A stretch of DNA of 46,080 nt from Syntrophobacteraceae bacterium (lineage in GTDB: Bacteria > Desulfobacterota > Syntrophobacteria > Syntrophobacterales > Syntrophobacteraceae), in NCBI GenBank assembly GCA_025453975.1, contig JALOPI010000030.1, positions 1-46,080 of the forward strand, written 5' to 3'. Every line of letters begins with the position of its first letter. Within the stretch, counting starts at the first letter, position 1. This document shows positions 33,443-44,159 of the stretch, one piece after another. Under the pieces are notes generated by a model. That model was not told the DNA's origin. It saw only the letters and a list, made by a program, of their open reading frames with translations, and made no database searches. The translations under genes were made by a program, and so were the position numbers.

Positions 33443-34174
33443 TCAGGCTTCGGCGACCCCCTTGAGGAACGCCTTGGCCGGCTTGAACAGGCTGCGCAGC
33501 GCCAGCTGGCGCGTCACTCCCTGACGGGCGCTGGCGATGGCGTTCTTGTGGTACTTCCTCGGATCGTCCACCACCAGGTAAACGACCCGCACCTCGTTGG
33601 CATCGATCAGCTGAGCCTTGGGATGCCTGGCCTTGACCTTTTCCAGGTGCTCGCCGGCCAGCTTGAGCATCTCGTCACGCTCGCCGAAGCTCATGGCTCC
33701 CGTCGGGCAGACCTTGACGCACGCCGGCTTGAGTCCGTTGCTGATGCGGTCGATGCACATGGTGCACTTGACGATGCGACCATCGGCAGCCTTGCGCGGA
33801 ATGTCGTAAGGGCAGGCCGACTGGACCTCCTCGAAGGGTACCGTCCTGGTCTTTTCATTGAACACGACCGCCCCCGTGGCCTCATCCTGCACGGCCGCAT
33901 CGGGCAGATGTCCCTCCAGGGCGTCCTTGCAGGGGGGAATCAGGCAGTGGCGGCACTGATCCGCGAAAAAGTACCAGGCCAGCCTGCCGTCGGTCTCCAC
34001 CTCGCTGAAGCGCACGAGCTTGAAGGTCGTTCCGTCCAGGTCCGGCGGGTTCTGATGCGAGCCGGTGTTCCTGGTGGGCACGGTCCCGTTGCGGTTCCAG
34101 TTCTTGCAAGCCACCTGGCATCCGCGGCAGGCCGTGCAGAGCGTCGTGTCGATGAAAAACGATTTTCCGGCCAT
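33443..34174 (-). CDS. fdhB: Formate dehydrogenase iron-sulfur subunit
   Basis: 243 residues. Four [4Fe-4S] motifs: CTACRGCQVACKNW, CRHCLIPPCKDA, a third in SACPYDIP/KCTMC, and CIDRISNGLKPACVKVCP. No C-terminal membrane helix is seen, unlike E. coli FdnH, so the enzyme is probably a soluble periplasmic heterodimer passing electrons to cytochromes, as in Desulfovibrio FdhAB. There is no signal peptide, so it would be co-exported with the Tat-signalled large subunit. It follows the catalytic subunit by 3 bases. Confidence 0.95.
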   Translation of the reverse strand: MAGKSFFIDTTLCTACRGCQVACKNWNRNGTVPTRNTGSHQNPPDLDGTTFKLVRFSEVETDGRLAWYFFADQCRHCLIPPCKDALEGHLPDAAVQDEATGAVVFNEKTRTVPFEEVQSACPYDIPRKAADGRIVKCTMCIDRISNGLKPACVKVCPTGAMSFGERDEMLKLAGEHLEKVKARHPKAQLIDANEVRVVYLVVDDPRKYHKNAIASARQGVTRQLALRSLFKPAKAFLKGVAEA

Positions 34175-34177
34175 GGC

Positions 34178-37100
34178 TTATGCTCCCTTCTTGCGAACGT
34201 TCACCATAAAGGCTTTGGTTTCGGGAATCCGGGTGTTGGGATCGCCGGCCGCGGGCGTGAGCAGGTTGGCGCTGTCCCCGCCGTTTTTGGGCCAGATCCA
34301 GCCATAATGCCACGGCAGTCCCACCTGGTGTACCTCCTGACCATGAACCTTCATGGGCTGGAACCGCTTGGTCACAATGGCCACCGCATCGAGAGCGCCC
34401 CGCGGCGACTCCACGGTGACCATTTCGCCGTTCTTGATCTGCTTGAGATGAGCCAGCTGCTCGCTCATCTCCACGAAATTTTGGGGCTCGGCCTCGATGA
34501 GCCACGGCAGCCAGCGGGTGAGCACGCCCGTCTGCCAGTGCTCGGTCACGCGATAGGTCGTCCCGACGAAGGGAAATCGCGGATCGCAGGTCTTGAGAGC
34601 GTCTTTCTCCGTGGCATACAAAGCCGCCACGGGGTTGGTGAGCCGCGGGCCCAGGAGGTTTTTCTCCACCGGGCACTCCATGGGCTCGTAATGCTCGGGG
34701 AAAGGGCCGTCCTTCATGCCTGGGCCGAAGATCGCCCCGTAGCCGTCCGTCCTCATGATGAAGGGCAGCTTGCCGTCCTCCCTCACCGAACCGTCGGGGT
34801 TCCTCAAGGGAAACCAGGGGCCGTCGGGGACATCCCCCGTCCACTTCATGGTGGTCCACTTGCCGTCGCTCACGTCGCCGGCGAACTCCACCACCACCCG
34901 CTTGGGATTCCAGGGCTTTCCGCTGGGATCGCAGGAGGCGCGGTTGTAAATGATGCGGCGGTTGACGGGCCATGCCCAGGCCCACTTCGAATAGAGCCCG
35001 ATGCCGCTCGTGTCCTTGTTGTCCCTTCGGGCCATGTTGTTGCCGTCGGCATTGTAGCTCTGGCAGTAAATCCAGTTGCCGCACGATGTGGACCCGTCGT
35101 CCTTGAGCATGGCGAAGGCGGGCACCGGGTCGCCCTTCTTGTACTGCTTGTCCTGAATGGTCACATCCCTGGTGAAGAACCCGTTGATGGCCTTGGCCAC
35201 CAGGTGAGGGTCGAATCTGTCCTTGGTCGTGTAATCCCATTTGAGCTTCGCGATGGGGTCCGAAAAGGCCGACTTCTTGTCGGGCTTCTGGTAGAGCTTG
35301 CGAATGGCGAGGAAGAGCTCCGCGATGATATCCCCGTCGGGAAGCGCATCTCCGGGCGGCTCCTGGGCCTTGTAGCGCCACTGGGCCCACCGGCCGCTGT
35401 TGCTGATGGAGCCTTCCTTCTCCACGGAGGCCGCGCAGGGCAGGAAGAAGACCTCGGTCTTGACCTTCCTGGGGTCCATTCCCGGCCCTTTCCAGAAGGA
35501 TGCCGTCTCGTTGTCGAAGAGGTTGACCACCACCATCCAGTCGAGAGTGGCCAGGGCGGCCCGGGTCTTGTTGGAGTTGGCGCCGCTGCACGCCGGATTC
35601 TGCCCCCAGGAGAAAAAGCCCGTGAATTCCTTTTTGTACATGACATCGAAGAGGTCGAGCCAGCTGTAGGACTTCCCATCCTCGATCTTGGGCAGCCAGG
35701 CATAGCCGAATTCGTTCTCGGGCGTGGCCGCGTCCCCGTAAAGAGACTTGAGAAAGCTCGCGACGTACTTGGGGCGGTTCTGCCACCAGTTGGCGCTCAA
35801 CGGATCCTTGGAGACCGGCGTGTACTTCTTGTTGTAGTCGGCCAGGGTCGCCAGGGAGGCCGACGGTGTGGGCAAGTACCCGGGCAGGATGTGGAACAGC
35901 AGCCCCTGGTCCGTCGATCCCTGCACGTTGGACTCGCCCCGCAGCGCGTTGACGCCGCCTCCGGCGATTCCCATATTTCCCAGGAGGAGCTGAATGATGG
36001 ACATGGTGCGGATGTTCTGAACTCCCACGGTGTGCTGGGTCCATCCCATGGCATAAAGGATGGTTCCGGCCTTGTCGGGGACGCCCGTGGCCGCGTAGGC
36101 CTCGTAGACCTTCAGAAGGTCTTCCTTGGGGGTGCCCGTGATGGAGGAGACCGTGTCCAGGTCGTAGCGCGAGTAGTGCGCCTTCATCAGCTGAAAAACA
36201 CACCGGGGGTCCTGCAGCGTCGGGTCTTTTCTGGGAACGCCCTTGTCGTCCATCTCGAAGACCCACTGCGACGCGTCATAGGCCCGCTTTTCGGTGTCGT
36301 AGCCCGAAAAGAGCCCGTCCTGGAACCCGTACTTCTCGCCGACGATGAAGCTGGCGTTGGTGTAGGGAACCACATAGTCCTGAAAAACCTTGTTGTTCTC
36401 CACGATGTACTTGATCATGCCGCCCAGGAAGGCGATGTCCGTGCCCGAGCGAAGGGCGGCGTAAATGTCGGCCTTGGTGGAGGTGCGCGTGAACCGCGGA
36501 TCCACGTTGACGACGACGGCCCCTTTTTCCTTGGCCTTCAGGATCCATCGGAAGGAAACGGGGTGATTCTCGGCGGGGTTGCTCCCCATGATGAGGATGC
36601 AGTCGCTGTTGGCGAAATCGATCCAGTGGTTCGTCATGGCGCCGCGTCCGAACGACTCTGCCAGAGCCGCTACCGTGGCGCTGTGTCAGATACGCGCCTG
36701 GTGCTCGATATACACCAGTCCCAGGGCACGCAGCATGGCCTGGTAAGCCCAGCATTCCTCGTTGTCCAGGGCGGCGCTGCCCACCGAGGCGATGCCGTTG
36801 CAGCGGTTGACCACCTGACCCTTCTCGTTGGTCGTCACGAAGCTCTTGTCACGGCTCGCCTTGACACGCTTGGCGATCTCCTGAAGAGCCCAGTCCCACT
36901 TCTTGACCTGCCACTTGTCGCTGTTGGGCGCCCGGTAGAGGACCTTGGTGATGCGCCTGTCGTTCTGGGCGATCTGGTAGGACGCTGCCCCCTTGGCGCA
37001 GAGGGACCCGCCGTTGATGGGATGGTCCGCGTCGCCTTCGGTGTAGATGACCTTGCCCGTCTTCTTGTCCGTATGGCAGATGATGCCGCACCCCACGGAG

Positions 37101-37258
37101 CAATAGCAGCAGATGGTCGGCGTCTCCTTGGCATCCTTGGTGCGCAGCTCCCAGGCGTAGGCCTGAACCGGACCGAGATCGAATCCCAGCCCGCTCAGCG
37201 CCAGCCCCGCCGTGGCCGCCCCCGAGACCTTCATGAAATCCCTGCGTGTCAGCTTCAT
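34178..37258 (-). CDS. fdhA: Formate dehydrogenase catalytic subunit, selenocysteine-containing, Tat-exported
   Basis: 1026 residues when UGA is read as selenocysteine. The Tat signal is MKLTRRDFMKVSGAATAGLA (R5, R6). The [4Fe-4S] site is CCYCSVGCGIICH with SLCAKG. The in-frame UGA at 36686-36688 is residue 191 in HQARI-Sec-HSATVAALAESFGRGAMTNHW, matching the active site of FdnG/FdhF-type enzymes. Two frames (36686-37258 and 34178-36637) thus form one gene. It holds the Mo- or W-bis-pterin site and oxidises formate (or reduces CO2). Start ATG 37258 has GGGAGGGAGG upstream. Requires SelA, SelB, SelC and SelD elsewhere in the genome. Confidence 0.96.
36653..36669 (-). promoter_or_regulatory. 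SECIS hairpin for selenocysteine insertion
   Basis: CGGCTCT-GGC-AGAGTCG on the minus strand forms a 7-bp stem (one G-T pair) with a 3-base loop, beginning 17 bases after the UGA codon. Distance and shape match bacterial SECIS elements that bind SelB. Confidence 0.75.
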
Positions 37259-37583
37259 CGGATCCTCCCTCCCTGAGAGCCCAAACGGCCCCCTCTCATG
37301 ACGGCCCAGAGCCACCCCCTCGACTATCGACCCGCTTGCCGGCGAGCCCTGGGCTGAGGGGCGTCGGCGGGGATCCCTTGTCCCCCCCGAATGACACTCC
37401 CGGGCACGAGCCACTGAATGGCGGTGCCTCCAGGGTCCACCCTCCGTCCCTCACCTCCAGCCTGTCTTTCCCGGATCGCTTGATGCATTATGTTAGGAAT
37501 AGCACAATTAGCACAGTACGCCGTTCCACCCCATTATTCAACCAAAACCCGAGGTGCCGGCGGCTCGGAATCGGTGGGCGGGA
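37259..37583. other. Intergenic region upstream of formate dehydrogenase
   Basis: 325 bases without a gene. It contains the formate dehydrogenase leader, a candidate promoter, and the direct repeat TAGCACA-AT-TAGCACA (37500-37515). A weak hairpin near 37550-37570 (CCGAG...CTCGG on the minus strand, then a T-rich run) could end uvrA transcription. Confidence 0.5.
37513..37541 (-). promoter_or_regulatory. Candidate sigma-70 promoter for formate dehydrogenase
   Basis: TTGAAT and TACTGT are 17 bases apart on the minus strand. The -10 abuts the TAGCACA direct repeat, which could be a regulator site. The leader would be about 245 bases. Evidence is sequence match only. Confidence 0.3.
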
Positions 37584-40500
37584 TCAGGGGGCTTCCCGGT
37601 CCGCTTCCAGGTAGCGAGCCAGGGCTTGCGCGGTGGCGGAATTCGAAGTCGAAGCCTCGGACGCGAGCCGGGCCGGTGGACCCTCCGCCACCAGGCGCCC
37701 GCCCGCTTCCCCGCTTCCGGGGCCGAGGTCGATGACATAGTCGCTGGCCCAGACGAGGTCGAGGTTGTGCTCGATGACCAGGACCGTGTGGTCCTGCCCC
37801 GTCAGGGCGTGGAGCACGGAGATGAGCCTGACCACGTCGGCCCGGTGAAGTCCCGTGGTGGGCTCGTCGAGGATGTAGAGGGTGGGGATTCGATTGGATC
37901 CCAGCTCGCTGGCGAGCTTGATCCGCTGGGCTTCGCCTCCCGAAAGGGTCGGGCTGGGCTGCCCGAGCCTGAGATAGCCCAGGCCCAGGTCGCAGAGGAT
38001 GCGCAGGGGCCTGGAAATCCGCGAATAGGCTTCGAAGAGGTCGGCGGCCTCCTCGATGGTCATGGCCAGCACGTCGGCAATGGACCGCCCGCGATACCGG
38101 ACGGCCAGGGTCTCCTCGCTGAAGCGTTTTCCCCCGCAGGTCTCGCAGGAAACCCGTACGTCGGGGAGAAAGCTCATCTCCACGCGCGTTTCCCCCTGGC
38201 CTTTGCAGGCCTCGCAGCGCCCCCCCGTGACATTGAAGGAGAAGCGGCCCGCGGCGTAGCCCCTCGCCCGGGCTTCGGGGAGCATGGCGAAGAGCTTCCG
38301 GATCTCGTCCCAGACGCCGACGTAGGTGGCGGGGATGGATCTCGGTGTTCTCCCGATGGGGTTGTGGTCCACCTGCAGCACCCGCCGGATCGGCTCCCAT
38401 CCCCGGATGGCGGCCAAGGGAACCGCCGGTCCCCCGTACCGCCTTCCCAGCTTGTCCAGCAGTCCCTCGAAAACCACTTCGTCCACCAGGGTGGATTTTC
38501 CGGCGCCCGAAACCCCCGTGACACAGGTCAGGGCTCCGAGGGGAATCCGCACGTCGATCCCGTGGAGATTCCGGGCCGACGCCCCCTCGAAGGTCAGCCA
38601 GCCCATGCGGCCGGGATCCCGGCGGCCGTTGGCTCCCAGCAGCGCATCGAGGGAGGGGGCGAGCCACCGGCTGGTGAGGCTTTGGGGGTCCCGACTCAGC
38701 TCTTCGTAGGTGCCGCGGGCCACCACCCCTCCGCCGTCCCGTCCTCCTCCCGGTCCCAGCTCGATGAGCGTGTCGGCACGCCTCATGGTGTCGGCGTCGT
38801 GCTCCACCACGACGACGGTGTTCCCCTTTTCCTGGAGCCTCCTCAGGCAGACCAGCAGTCGCTCGTTGTCGGTGGGATGGAGGCCGATGGTGGGCTCGTC
38901 CAGGACGTAGCAGATCCCGCGGAGATTGGAGCCCAGCTGGGCCGCCAGGCGGATCCGCTGGGTCTCCCCGCCGGAAAGGGTATCCCCGGCTCGGTCCAGG
39001 GCCAGGTACTCCAGGCCTACCTCGCGGAGGAACGCGAGCCGCCCTGACACTTCCTTCAGGATCGGCTCGGCAATCGGGAGCTCTCCCGTCGCAAACCGCA
39101 GACCCTGCCAGGCCCGTTGAAAGTCGCTCACATTCAGATGTATCAGATCTCCGATGGTCCATCCCTGGAGAATGACGCTCCGAGCCTGCTCGTTGAGGCG
39201 CTGCCCGGAGCAGTCGGGGCATGGAGCCTCCTGGTAAAGCGCCTGTACATCCCCCCAGGCCCTGTCGTCTTCCCCCACCTTCTCCAGAATGGCAAGCAGA
39301 CCGGGATGCTCGCGACGGGTGCCGTGGAGCAAGGCCTCCCGCTGGTCACCCGTGAGCTGGGCCGGGGAGCTTTGGGGCCGGATACCCAGATCCCCCAGCC
39401 AGTGCTCCTCCAGACGCCTGCCCACGCTTTTGAGCCCCCCCTGCCACAGGGTCCCCCGCAGGAAGCGCAGGAGGCCGTCCTGAAGCGGCACGCGGGGTGC
39501 TCCCAGGACCCGCTCGGGATCGAGCACCCGCCGGGTCCCGAGCCCCATGCAGGTGGGGCACCAGCCCTGGCGGCTGTTGAACGAGAAAAGCCGCGGATCC
39601 AGAGGTGCCAGCCCTCTCTGGCAGTCGTGGCAGTACAGGTGCTGGCTCAGGACCTGCTCCTCCCCGCCGGCCAGGATCAGGGAGCCGTTTCCCAGGGCCA
39701 GCCCCTTCCGGACTTTCTGGGCCCATTCCTCGTCCGATGCCTGACAGCTCCCGGCCGGGGGCACCACCGCCTCGATGTCGTGCTCCCGGTGACGGGCCAG
39801 GGACGGCACGGGCTCCAGCGCCATGCGCTCCCCGTCCACCCTGACCGTGTCGTAGCCCAGCTTGCGCAGCCTCTGGAAGAGGTCCCGGTAGATGCCCTTT
39901 CGCCCCCGCACCAGGGGTGCCAGGATCTCCATGGGGCCGTTCCGGGCGGCTCGCTCCAGCATGGCGAGGATCTGGTCCAGGCTCAGGGCCATGAGCTCCC
40001 GTCCGCAGCCGGGGCAGTGCTGCCGGCCCACCCTGGTGAAGAGAAGCCTGACGAAATGATAGATCTCGGTGATGGTCGCCACCGTGGACCGCCTGTTGAG
40101 CCGGCTCATGCGCTGCTCGATGGCCACGGTGGGCGGAAGGCCCAGGATCTGGTCCACGTCGGGCTTTTCGAGGATGCGGAAGTACTGGCGCACATAGCTC
40201 GAGAGGCACTCCATGTAGCGTCGCTGCCCCTCGGCGAAGAGGACGTCGAAGGCCAGGGTGGACTTGCCCGACCCGCTGAGCCCCGTGATCACCACCATCC
40301 GCTCCCGGGGAAGCTCGACCTCCCCGATGTGGAGATTGTGCTCGCGGGCGCCCTTGACCACGATGGCATGGCCCGACGCGGAGTCGCCGGAGGGCTCCCC
40401 ATGCCTGACGGGATCGTGGCTGCCGTCCCGGTTCGGGACGACACTCCATGGGCGGCGGGCCTCGGCGGCCTCCAGCAGCCCGGGCTCCCCCGTCTCGACG

Positions 40501-43310
40501 GATCCGCCTTCGGCCCGCCATCCCTCCAAACGTTCCCGCAGGAATCGCCCCGTGTGGCTCTCCACGCACGCGGCGACGGCTTCGGGAGTGCCGGCGGCCA
40601 CCACCCGGCCTCCCGCCTCCCCGCCCTCGGGCCCTAGGTCCACGATCCAGTCGCAGGCCGCCAGCAGGTCCAGGTTGTGCTCCACCACGACGACCGTGTG
40701 TCCCTGCCGCACCAGCGTCCGCAGGACGACCAGCAGTTTGGAGAGGTCATGGGGGTGGAGGCCCGTGGTGGGCTCATCCAGGATGAAGAGCGAAGGGTTT
40801 CGCCCCCGCCCCCCCCGTGCCGCAGCCGAGGGGCGCCCCAGGTGATGGACGAGCTTCAGCCGCTGGGCTTCGCCGCCCGAGAGGGTGCTGAGGGGCTGTC
40901 CCAGTCGCAGGTAGTCCAGCCCGACGGCGGAAATGGGCTCCAGGGCCTGCACCAGCGGCTCAATATCCCCGAAAGCTCCCAGGAGCTCCTGGGCCGTGCA
41001 GTCCAGGATGTCCCCTATGGAAAGTCCGCGGGCTCGGATGTCCAGGACCTCATCCTTGAACCTCCGCCCGCCGCACTGGGGGCAGCGGACGTACACGTCG
41101 GCCAGGAACTGCATCTCCACCCGCTCGAAGCCCTCCCCGCGGCACTGCTCGCAGCGCCCTCCCGCCACGTTGAAGGAGAAATGGCGCGTGGAATACCCTC
41201 GGGCGATGGCCTCGGGGGTCTGGGCCAGCAGCTTGCGTACGGGGTCCATGGCACGGGTGTACGTGAGGAGGTTGGCCCGCGGCGTGCGGCCGATGGGCTG
41301 CTGGTCCACCAGGATCAGGTCCTGGAGGTGCTGGAAGCCCTCCAGCCCGTCGCAGGCGCCGGGGGGCTCGGTCTGGCGGCCGTTCATCCTCAGCCAGGTG
41401 AAGTACAGGGTTTTTTCCACCAGGGTGCTCTTGCCGGAGCCCGAGACTCCGCTGATCCCCACCAGGAGCCCCAGGGGGATCGAGACGTCGATCCCCCTGA
41501 GGTTGTGCTCGGCGGCCCCGCGCAACGTCAGGGTGCGCCCGGGATCCACCGGGCGTCTGACGGTCTCCCGGTTTACGGAGGAACGCCCCGACAGGTAAGC
41601 TCCCGTGAGGCTTCGGGAGCATTCCCCAAGGCCTCGGGGCGGCCCGTTGTACAAAATCTCGCCGCCCCGCTCACCTCCTCCGGGTCCCATGTCCACCACC
41701 TGGTCGCAGAATCGGATCATGCCCGGGTCGTGCTCCACCACGATCACCGTGTTGCCGAGGCTCACCAGTCGGTGGAGCTGGTCCATCAGCCGCTTCTGAT
41801 CCCGGGCGTGCAGGCCGACGCTGGGCTCATCCAGCACATAGAGGACGTTGACGAGGGCCGACCCCAGGGCCCGCGTCAGGTGGACTCTCTGGACCTCGCC
41901 CCCGGAAAGGGTGCGGGACTGGCGGTCCAGGGTCAGGTACTCCAGGCCCACGGCCTCGAGAAAACCCAGGCGTGCCCGGATCTCCTCCACCAGCAGGGCC
42001 GCGGCCGCATCGCTCTCCAGCTCGGGCCACTCCCCGCGAAAGAACCCGGCGCATCGCTCGATGCTCCATCCGCTCACCGCGTCGATGGAGAACCCGCGGA
42101 GCCGATATAGCCTCGTGGCATCCTGAAAGCGGGTCCCTCCGCACCGGGCACAGGGGGTGTAGGCCCGGTAACGGGAGAGGAATACCCGAACGTGCATCTT
42201 GTAAACCTTGCTCTCGAGCCACTGGAAAAAGCCCTTGACGCCATAGTAGCGGGATGTGCCCTCGATGATCAGGGACCGGGCTCCATCGCCAAGGCTTTCG
42301 AAGGGCGTGTCCGTGGGGATGCCTTCCGCGATGCAGAAGTCCAGGAGCTCCTCGTACTCCTCCCGCCCCGGAGGCCAGGGCTTGATGGCACCCTGGGCGA
42401 TGGTGAGCTTTGGATTGGGGATGACGAGGTCCAGGTCCACCCCGATGGTGCGCCCGAAGCCCCGGCATTCGGGGCAGGCCCCGATGGGGCTGTTGAAGGA
42501 GAAGAGATTGGGGGTTGCGGCGGGTATGCCGGCCGAGGGACGGCACTGGGCACAGGACAATTCGGTGCTGAAACGAAGGAGCCTGTCCGGCAAAACGGCG
42601 ACGACGGCGTGGCCGTCGCCCATGCGGAAGGCCGTTGCCAGTGAATCCACGGTGCGCTGAAAGGAGGCCTTCCCCCATGAAGCCCGGTCCACCGCCACGA
42701 GGATCTCGGTGCCGGCGAGGGCCAGGCGCTCCTTTCGGGACAAGCCCTCGAGATCGACGGTCCTGCCATCGGCATAGATGCGGAGAAACCCTTCGGCCAC
42801 GAGGGGCTCAACCCAGTCGCTCGAACGGCTTGGAAAGAAAGGGAAGGTGATGACCACGCGACTGGACGGAGGCAGCATCTCCCCCAGTCGCCTGGCGACG
42901 CTCTCAGGATTGTCCCGGCTCACGGGCTCATGGCATTGGGGGCAGTGGGGAACGGCCAGCCGGGCGTAAAGCAGCTTCAGGTGGTCGTTGATCTCCGTGA
43001 TGGTCCCGACGGTGGACCGGGAGCTGCGCACCGCCGTGCCCGACTCGATGACGATGCTCGGTGGAATACCGTCGATGAGGTCCGCCCGGGGCGGGTCCAT
43101 ACGCTCGAGAAACTGACGCGTGTAGGGCGAAAAGGTTTCGATGTAGCGCCGCTGGCCCTCGGCGTAGAGCGTGTGAATGGCCAGGCTTGATTTTCCCGAT
43201 CCGCTCACTCCGCTGATGGCGATGAGCCGGTTCAGGGGTAGGTCCAGATCCAGACCTTTCAGGTTGTGCTGCGTGACGCCGCGAAGTCGAATCCGTGGGT
43301 GCTCGATCAA
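37584..43310 (-). CDS. uvrA: Double-length UvrA (two complete UvrA units in one chain)
   Basis: 1908 residues, twice a normal UvrA (about 940). Each half has the full UvrA order: Walker A, UvrB-binding and zinc regions, signature LSGGE, second Walker A, CxxC zinc finger, second signature. Walker A sites are near residues 38, 623, 1012 and 1605. Zinc fingers include [32 protein letters not shown] and [14 protein letters not shown]. Four signatures read [26 protein letters not shown] and [10 protein letters not shown]. Residues about 935-985 form a low-complexity linker. A normal UvrA dimer has four ATPase sites, so one chain could form an intramolecular dimer. It scans DNA for damage in nucleotide excision repair. 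The start is a TTG (43310) with GGAG upstream; no in-frame ATG precedes it. Confidence 0.95.
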   Translation of the reverse strand: MIEHPRIRLRGVTQHNLKGLDLDLPLNRLIAISGVSGSGKSSLAIHTLYAEGQRRYIETFSPYTRQFLERMDPPRADLIDGIPPSIVIESGTAVRSSRSTVGTITEINDHLKLLYARLAVPHCPQCHEPVSRDNPESVARRLGEMLPPSSRVVITFPFFPSRSSDWVEPLVAEGFLRIYADGRTVDLEGLSRKERLALAGTEILVAVDRASWGKASFQRTVDSLATAFRMGDGHAVVAVLPDRLLRFSTELSCAQCRPSAGIPAATPNLFSFNSPIGACPECRGFGRTIGVDLDLVIPNPKLTIAQGAIKPWPPGREEYEELLDFCIAEGIPTDTPFESLGDGARSLIIEGTSRYYGVKGFFQWLESKVYKMHVRVFLSRYRAYTPCARCGGTRFQDATRLYRLRGFSIDAVSGWSIERCAGFFRGEWPELESDAAAALLVEEIRARLGFLEAVGLEYLTLDRQSRTLSGGEVQRVHLTRALGSALVNVLYVLDEPSVGLHARDQKRLMDQLHRLVSLGNTVIVVEHDPGMIRFCDQVVDMGPGGGERGGEILYNGPPRGLGECSRSLTGAYLSGRSSVNRETVRRPVDPGRTLTLRGAAEHNLRGIDVSIPLGLLVGISGVSGSGKSTLVEKTLYFTWLRMNGRQTEPPGACDGLEGFQHLQDLILVDQQPIGRTPRANLLTYTRAMDPVRKLLAQTPEAIARGYSTRHFSFNVAGGRCEQCRGEGFERVEMQFLADVYVRCPQCGGRRFKDEVLDIRARGLSIGDILDCTAQELLGAFGDIEPLVQALEPISAVGLDYLRLGQPLSTLSGGEAQRLKLVHHLGRPSAAARGGRGRNPSLFILDEPTTGLHPHDLSKLLVVLRTLVRQGHTVVVVEHNLDLLAACDWIVDLGPEGGEAGGRVVAAGTPEAVAACVESHTGRFLRERLEGWRAEGGSVETGEPGLLEAAEARRPWSVVPNRDGSHDPVRHGEPSGDSASGHAIVVKGAREHNLHIGEVELPRERMVVITGLSGSGKSTLAFDVLFAEGQRRYMECLSSYVRQYFRILEKPDVDQILGLPPTVAIEQRMSRLNRRSTVATITEIYHFVRLLFTRVGRQHCPGCGRELMALSLDQILAMLERAARNGPMEILAPLVRGRKGIYRDLFQRLRKLGYDTVRVDGERMALEPVPSLARHREHDIEAVVPPAGSCQASDEEWAQKVRKGLALGNGSLILAGGEEQVLSQHLYCHDCQRGLAPLDPRLFSFNSRQGWCPTCMGLGTRRVLDPERVLGAPRVPLQDGLLRFLRGTLWQGGLKSVGRRLEEHWLGDLGIRPQSSPAQLTGDQREALLHGTRREHPGLLAILEKVGEDDRAWGDVQALYQEAPCPDCSGQRLNEQARSVILQGWTIGDLIHLNVSDFQRAWQGLRFATGELPIAEPILKEVSGRLAFLREVGLEYLALDRAGDTLSGGETQRIRLAAQLGSNLRGICYVLDEPTIGLHPTDNERLLVCLRRLQEKGNTVVVVEHDADTMRRADTLIELGPGGGRDGGGVVARGTYEELSRDPQSLTSRWLAPSLDALLGANGRRDPGRMGWLTFEGASARNLHGIDVRIPLGALTCVTGVSGAGKSTLVDEVVFEGLLDKLGRRYGGPAVPLAAIRGWEPIRRVLQVDHNPIGRTPRSIPATYVGVWDEIRKLFAMLPEARARGYAAGRFSFNVTGGRCEACKGQGETRVEMSFLPDVRVSCETCGGKRFSEETLAVRYRGRSIADVLAMTIEEAADLFEAYSRISRPLRILCDLGLGYLRLGQPSPTLSGGEAQRIKLASELGSNRIPTLYILDEPTTGLHRADVVRLISVLHALTGQDHTVLVIEHNLDLVWASDYVIDLGPGSGEAGGRLVAEGPPARLASEASTSNSATAQALARYLEADREAP

Positions 43311-43481
43311 GTTGAAGTCACTCCGAGGTCATGGGATTGAAGCCATCGCCCGGCTTCCCACCGCGGAGGGATTCCACGGCGCCGGGAATCCGCCCGAGCC
43401 GTAAAGGCCTTTTCATGGCCGGAGAGGGCGAAAGCCGAGTCAGCCGACGCCACTGGTCGATGTGAAATGCCGGCACGGTCA

Positions 43482-43497
43482 TTCATGCTATCATGAA
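43482..43497. promoter_or_regulatory. Inverted repeat TTCATG-N4-CATGAA
   Basis: TTCATG and CATGAA flank four bases (CTAT) in the divergent region between uvrA and the small membrane protein gene. Six-base perfect arms are short but well placed for a dimeric regulator. Confidence 0.35.
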
Positions 43498-43583
43498 AGG
43501 CTGTGGCTGGGGAGCACCTCGACGCTTCGGCCTCGCGGGACCGAGCGGGACGGGATCCACGGGCCCGCCCCACCGAGGGGGTG

Positions 43584-43612
43584 TTGACACCACCGGAGTC
43601 ACGTCCTATGAA
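43584..43612 (+). promoter_or_regulatory. Sigma-70 promoter for the GlsB/YeaQ gene
   Basis: A consensus TTGACA and TATGAA separated by exactly 17 bases. The start would be near 43619, about 50 bases before the ATG at 43671. Confidence 0.7.
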
Positions 43613-43670
43613 TCAACCATTCGGAGTATTCCTGTCACACTAACCGAGAATATGGCCCGAGGAGGAAGGG

Positions 43671-43907
43671 ATGGAGATCATCGCGGCACTTTTGGCGGGG
43701 CTGATCATCGGCGCCGTCGCCAAGCTTCTGATGCCGGGCAAGGACCCCGGTGGCTGGATCATGACCATCGTCCTGGGTATCGCCGGATCCTTCGTTGGGA
43801 GCTTCATCGCCCGGGGGCTGGGCATGACCAGCCCGGTGGGCTGGATCGGGTCGATCCTCGGTGCCATGCTGCTGCTGGCTGCTTTCCGACTGCTGAAAAA
43901 GAGCTGA
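43671..43907 (+). CDS. GlsB/YeaQ/YmgE family membrane protein (transglycosylase-associated)
   Basis: 78 residues with three membrane helices: AALLAGLIIGAVAKLLMPG, MTIVLGIAGSFVGSFIARG and WIGSILGAMLLLAAFRLL. The PGKDPGGWIMTIVLGIAGSFVG loop is the family signature. These small proteins are stress-induced in several bacteria, and their role is not established. GAGGAAGG precedes the ATG. A consensus promoter lies just upstream. Single gene. Confidence 0.9.
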   Translation: MEIIAALLAGLIIGAVAKLLMPGKDPGGWIMTIVLGIAGSFVGSFIARGLGMTSPVGWIGSILGAMLLLAAFRLLKKS

Positions 43908-43968
43908 CGGCAGCGGGACCGTGCTGGAATGGAAGCTCGGCGCGGAAAGGCCCAGGTGCGACTTTTGC

Positions 43969-43996
43969 TTGTCATGTCGTTGCAGGGTGCTAGAAT
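43969..43996 (+). promoter_or_regulatory. Candidate sigma-70 promoter for mlaA
   Basis: TTGTCA and TAGAAT are separated by 16 bases. The start would be near 44003, giving a leader of about 155 bases. Nothing else recognisable lies in 43908-44159. Confidence 0.5.
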
Positions 43997-44159
43997 GTTT
44001 GGGCATTGCGTCAGTCTGCCCGGTTGGCCTGGCGTGAACGATGACCCCGCTGTTGAATTCCATTTAGGGGAGCAGTCGCTGACGCCCAGGCGCCCATTCC
44101 CTTGACAGGTTCCTGACCTGCGACTCGTCACTGATCTGGCGCGAGGAGGAGATCGACGG

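Larger units (their letters stand above)
43311..43670. other. Divergent intergenic region between uvrA and the GlsB/YeaQ gene
   Basis: 360 bases, no credible gene on either strand. It contains a good sigma-70 promoter for the plus-strand gene and an inverted repeat at 43482-43497 that may be an operator. No consensus SOS box was recognised. Confidence 0.55.

Noticed and set aside
36686..36688. In-frame TGA splitting the formate dehydrogenase gene, suggesting a pseudogene
   Set aside because: It lies at the active-site selenocysteine position, followed by a SECIS-like hairpin and an intact downstream frame.
33035..37276. A 1413-codon plus-strand open frame opposite the formate dehydrogenase genes
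   Set aside because: It is the mirror of GC-rich codons; the minus strand carries clear family motifs (Tat signal, Fe-S sites, Sec context) and the plus frame has none.
37584..43310. Assembly artefact or misjoined duplicate producing a double UvrA
   Set aside because: The two halves are clearly diverged in sequence and joined by an in-frame linker, so a recent duplication or misassembly is unlikely.
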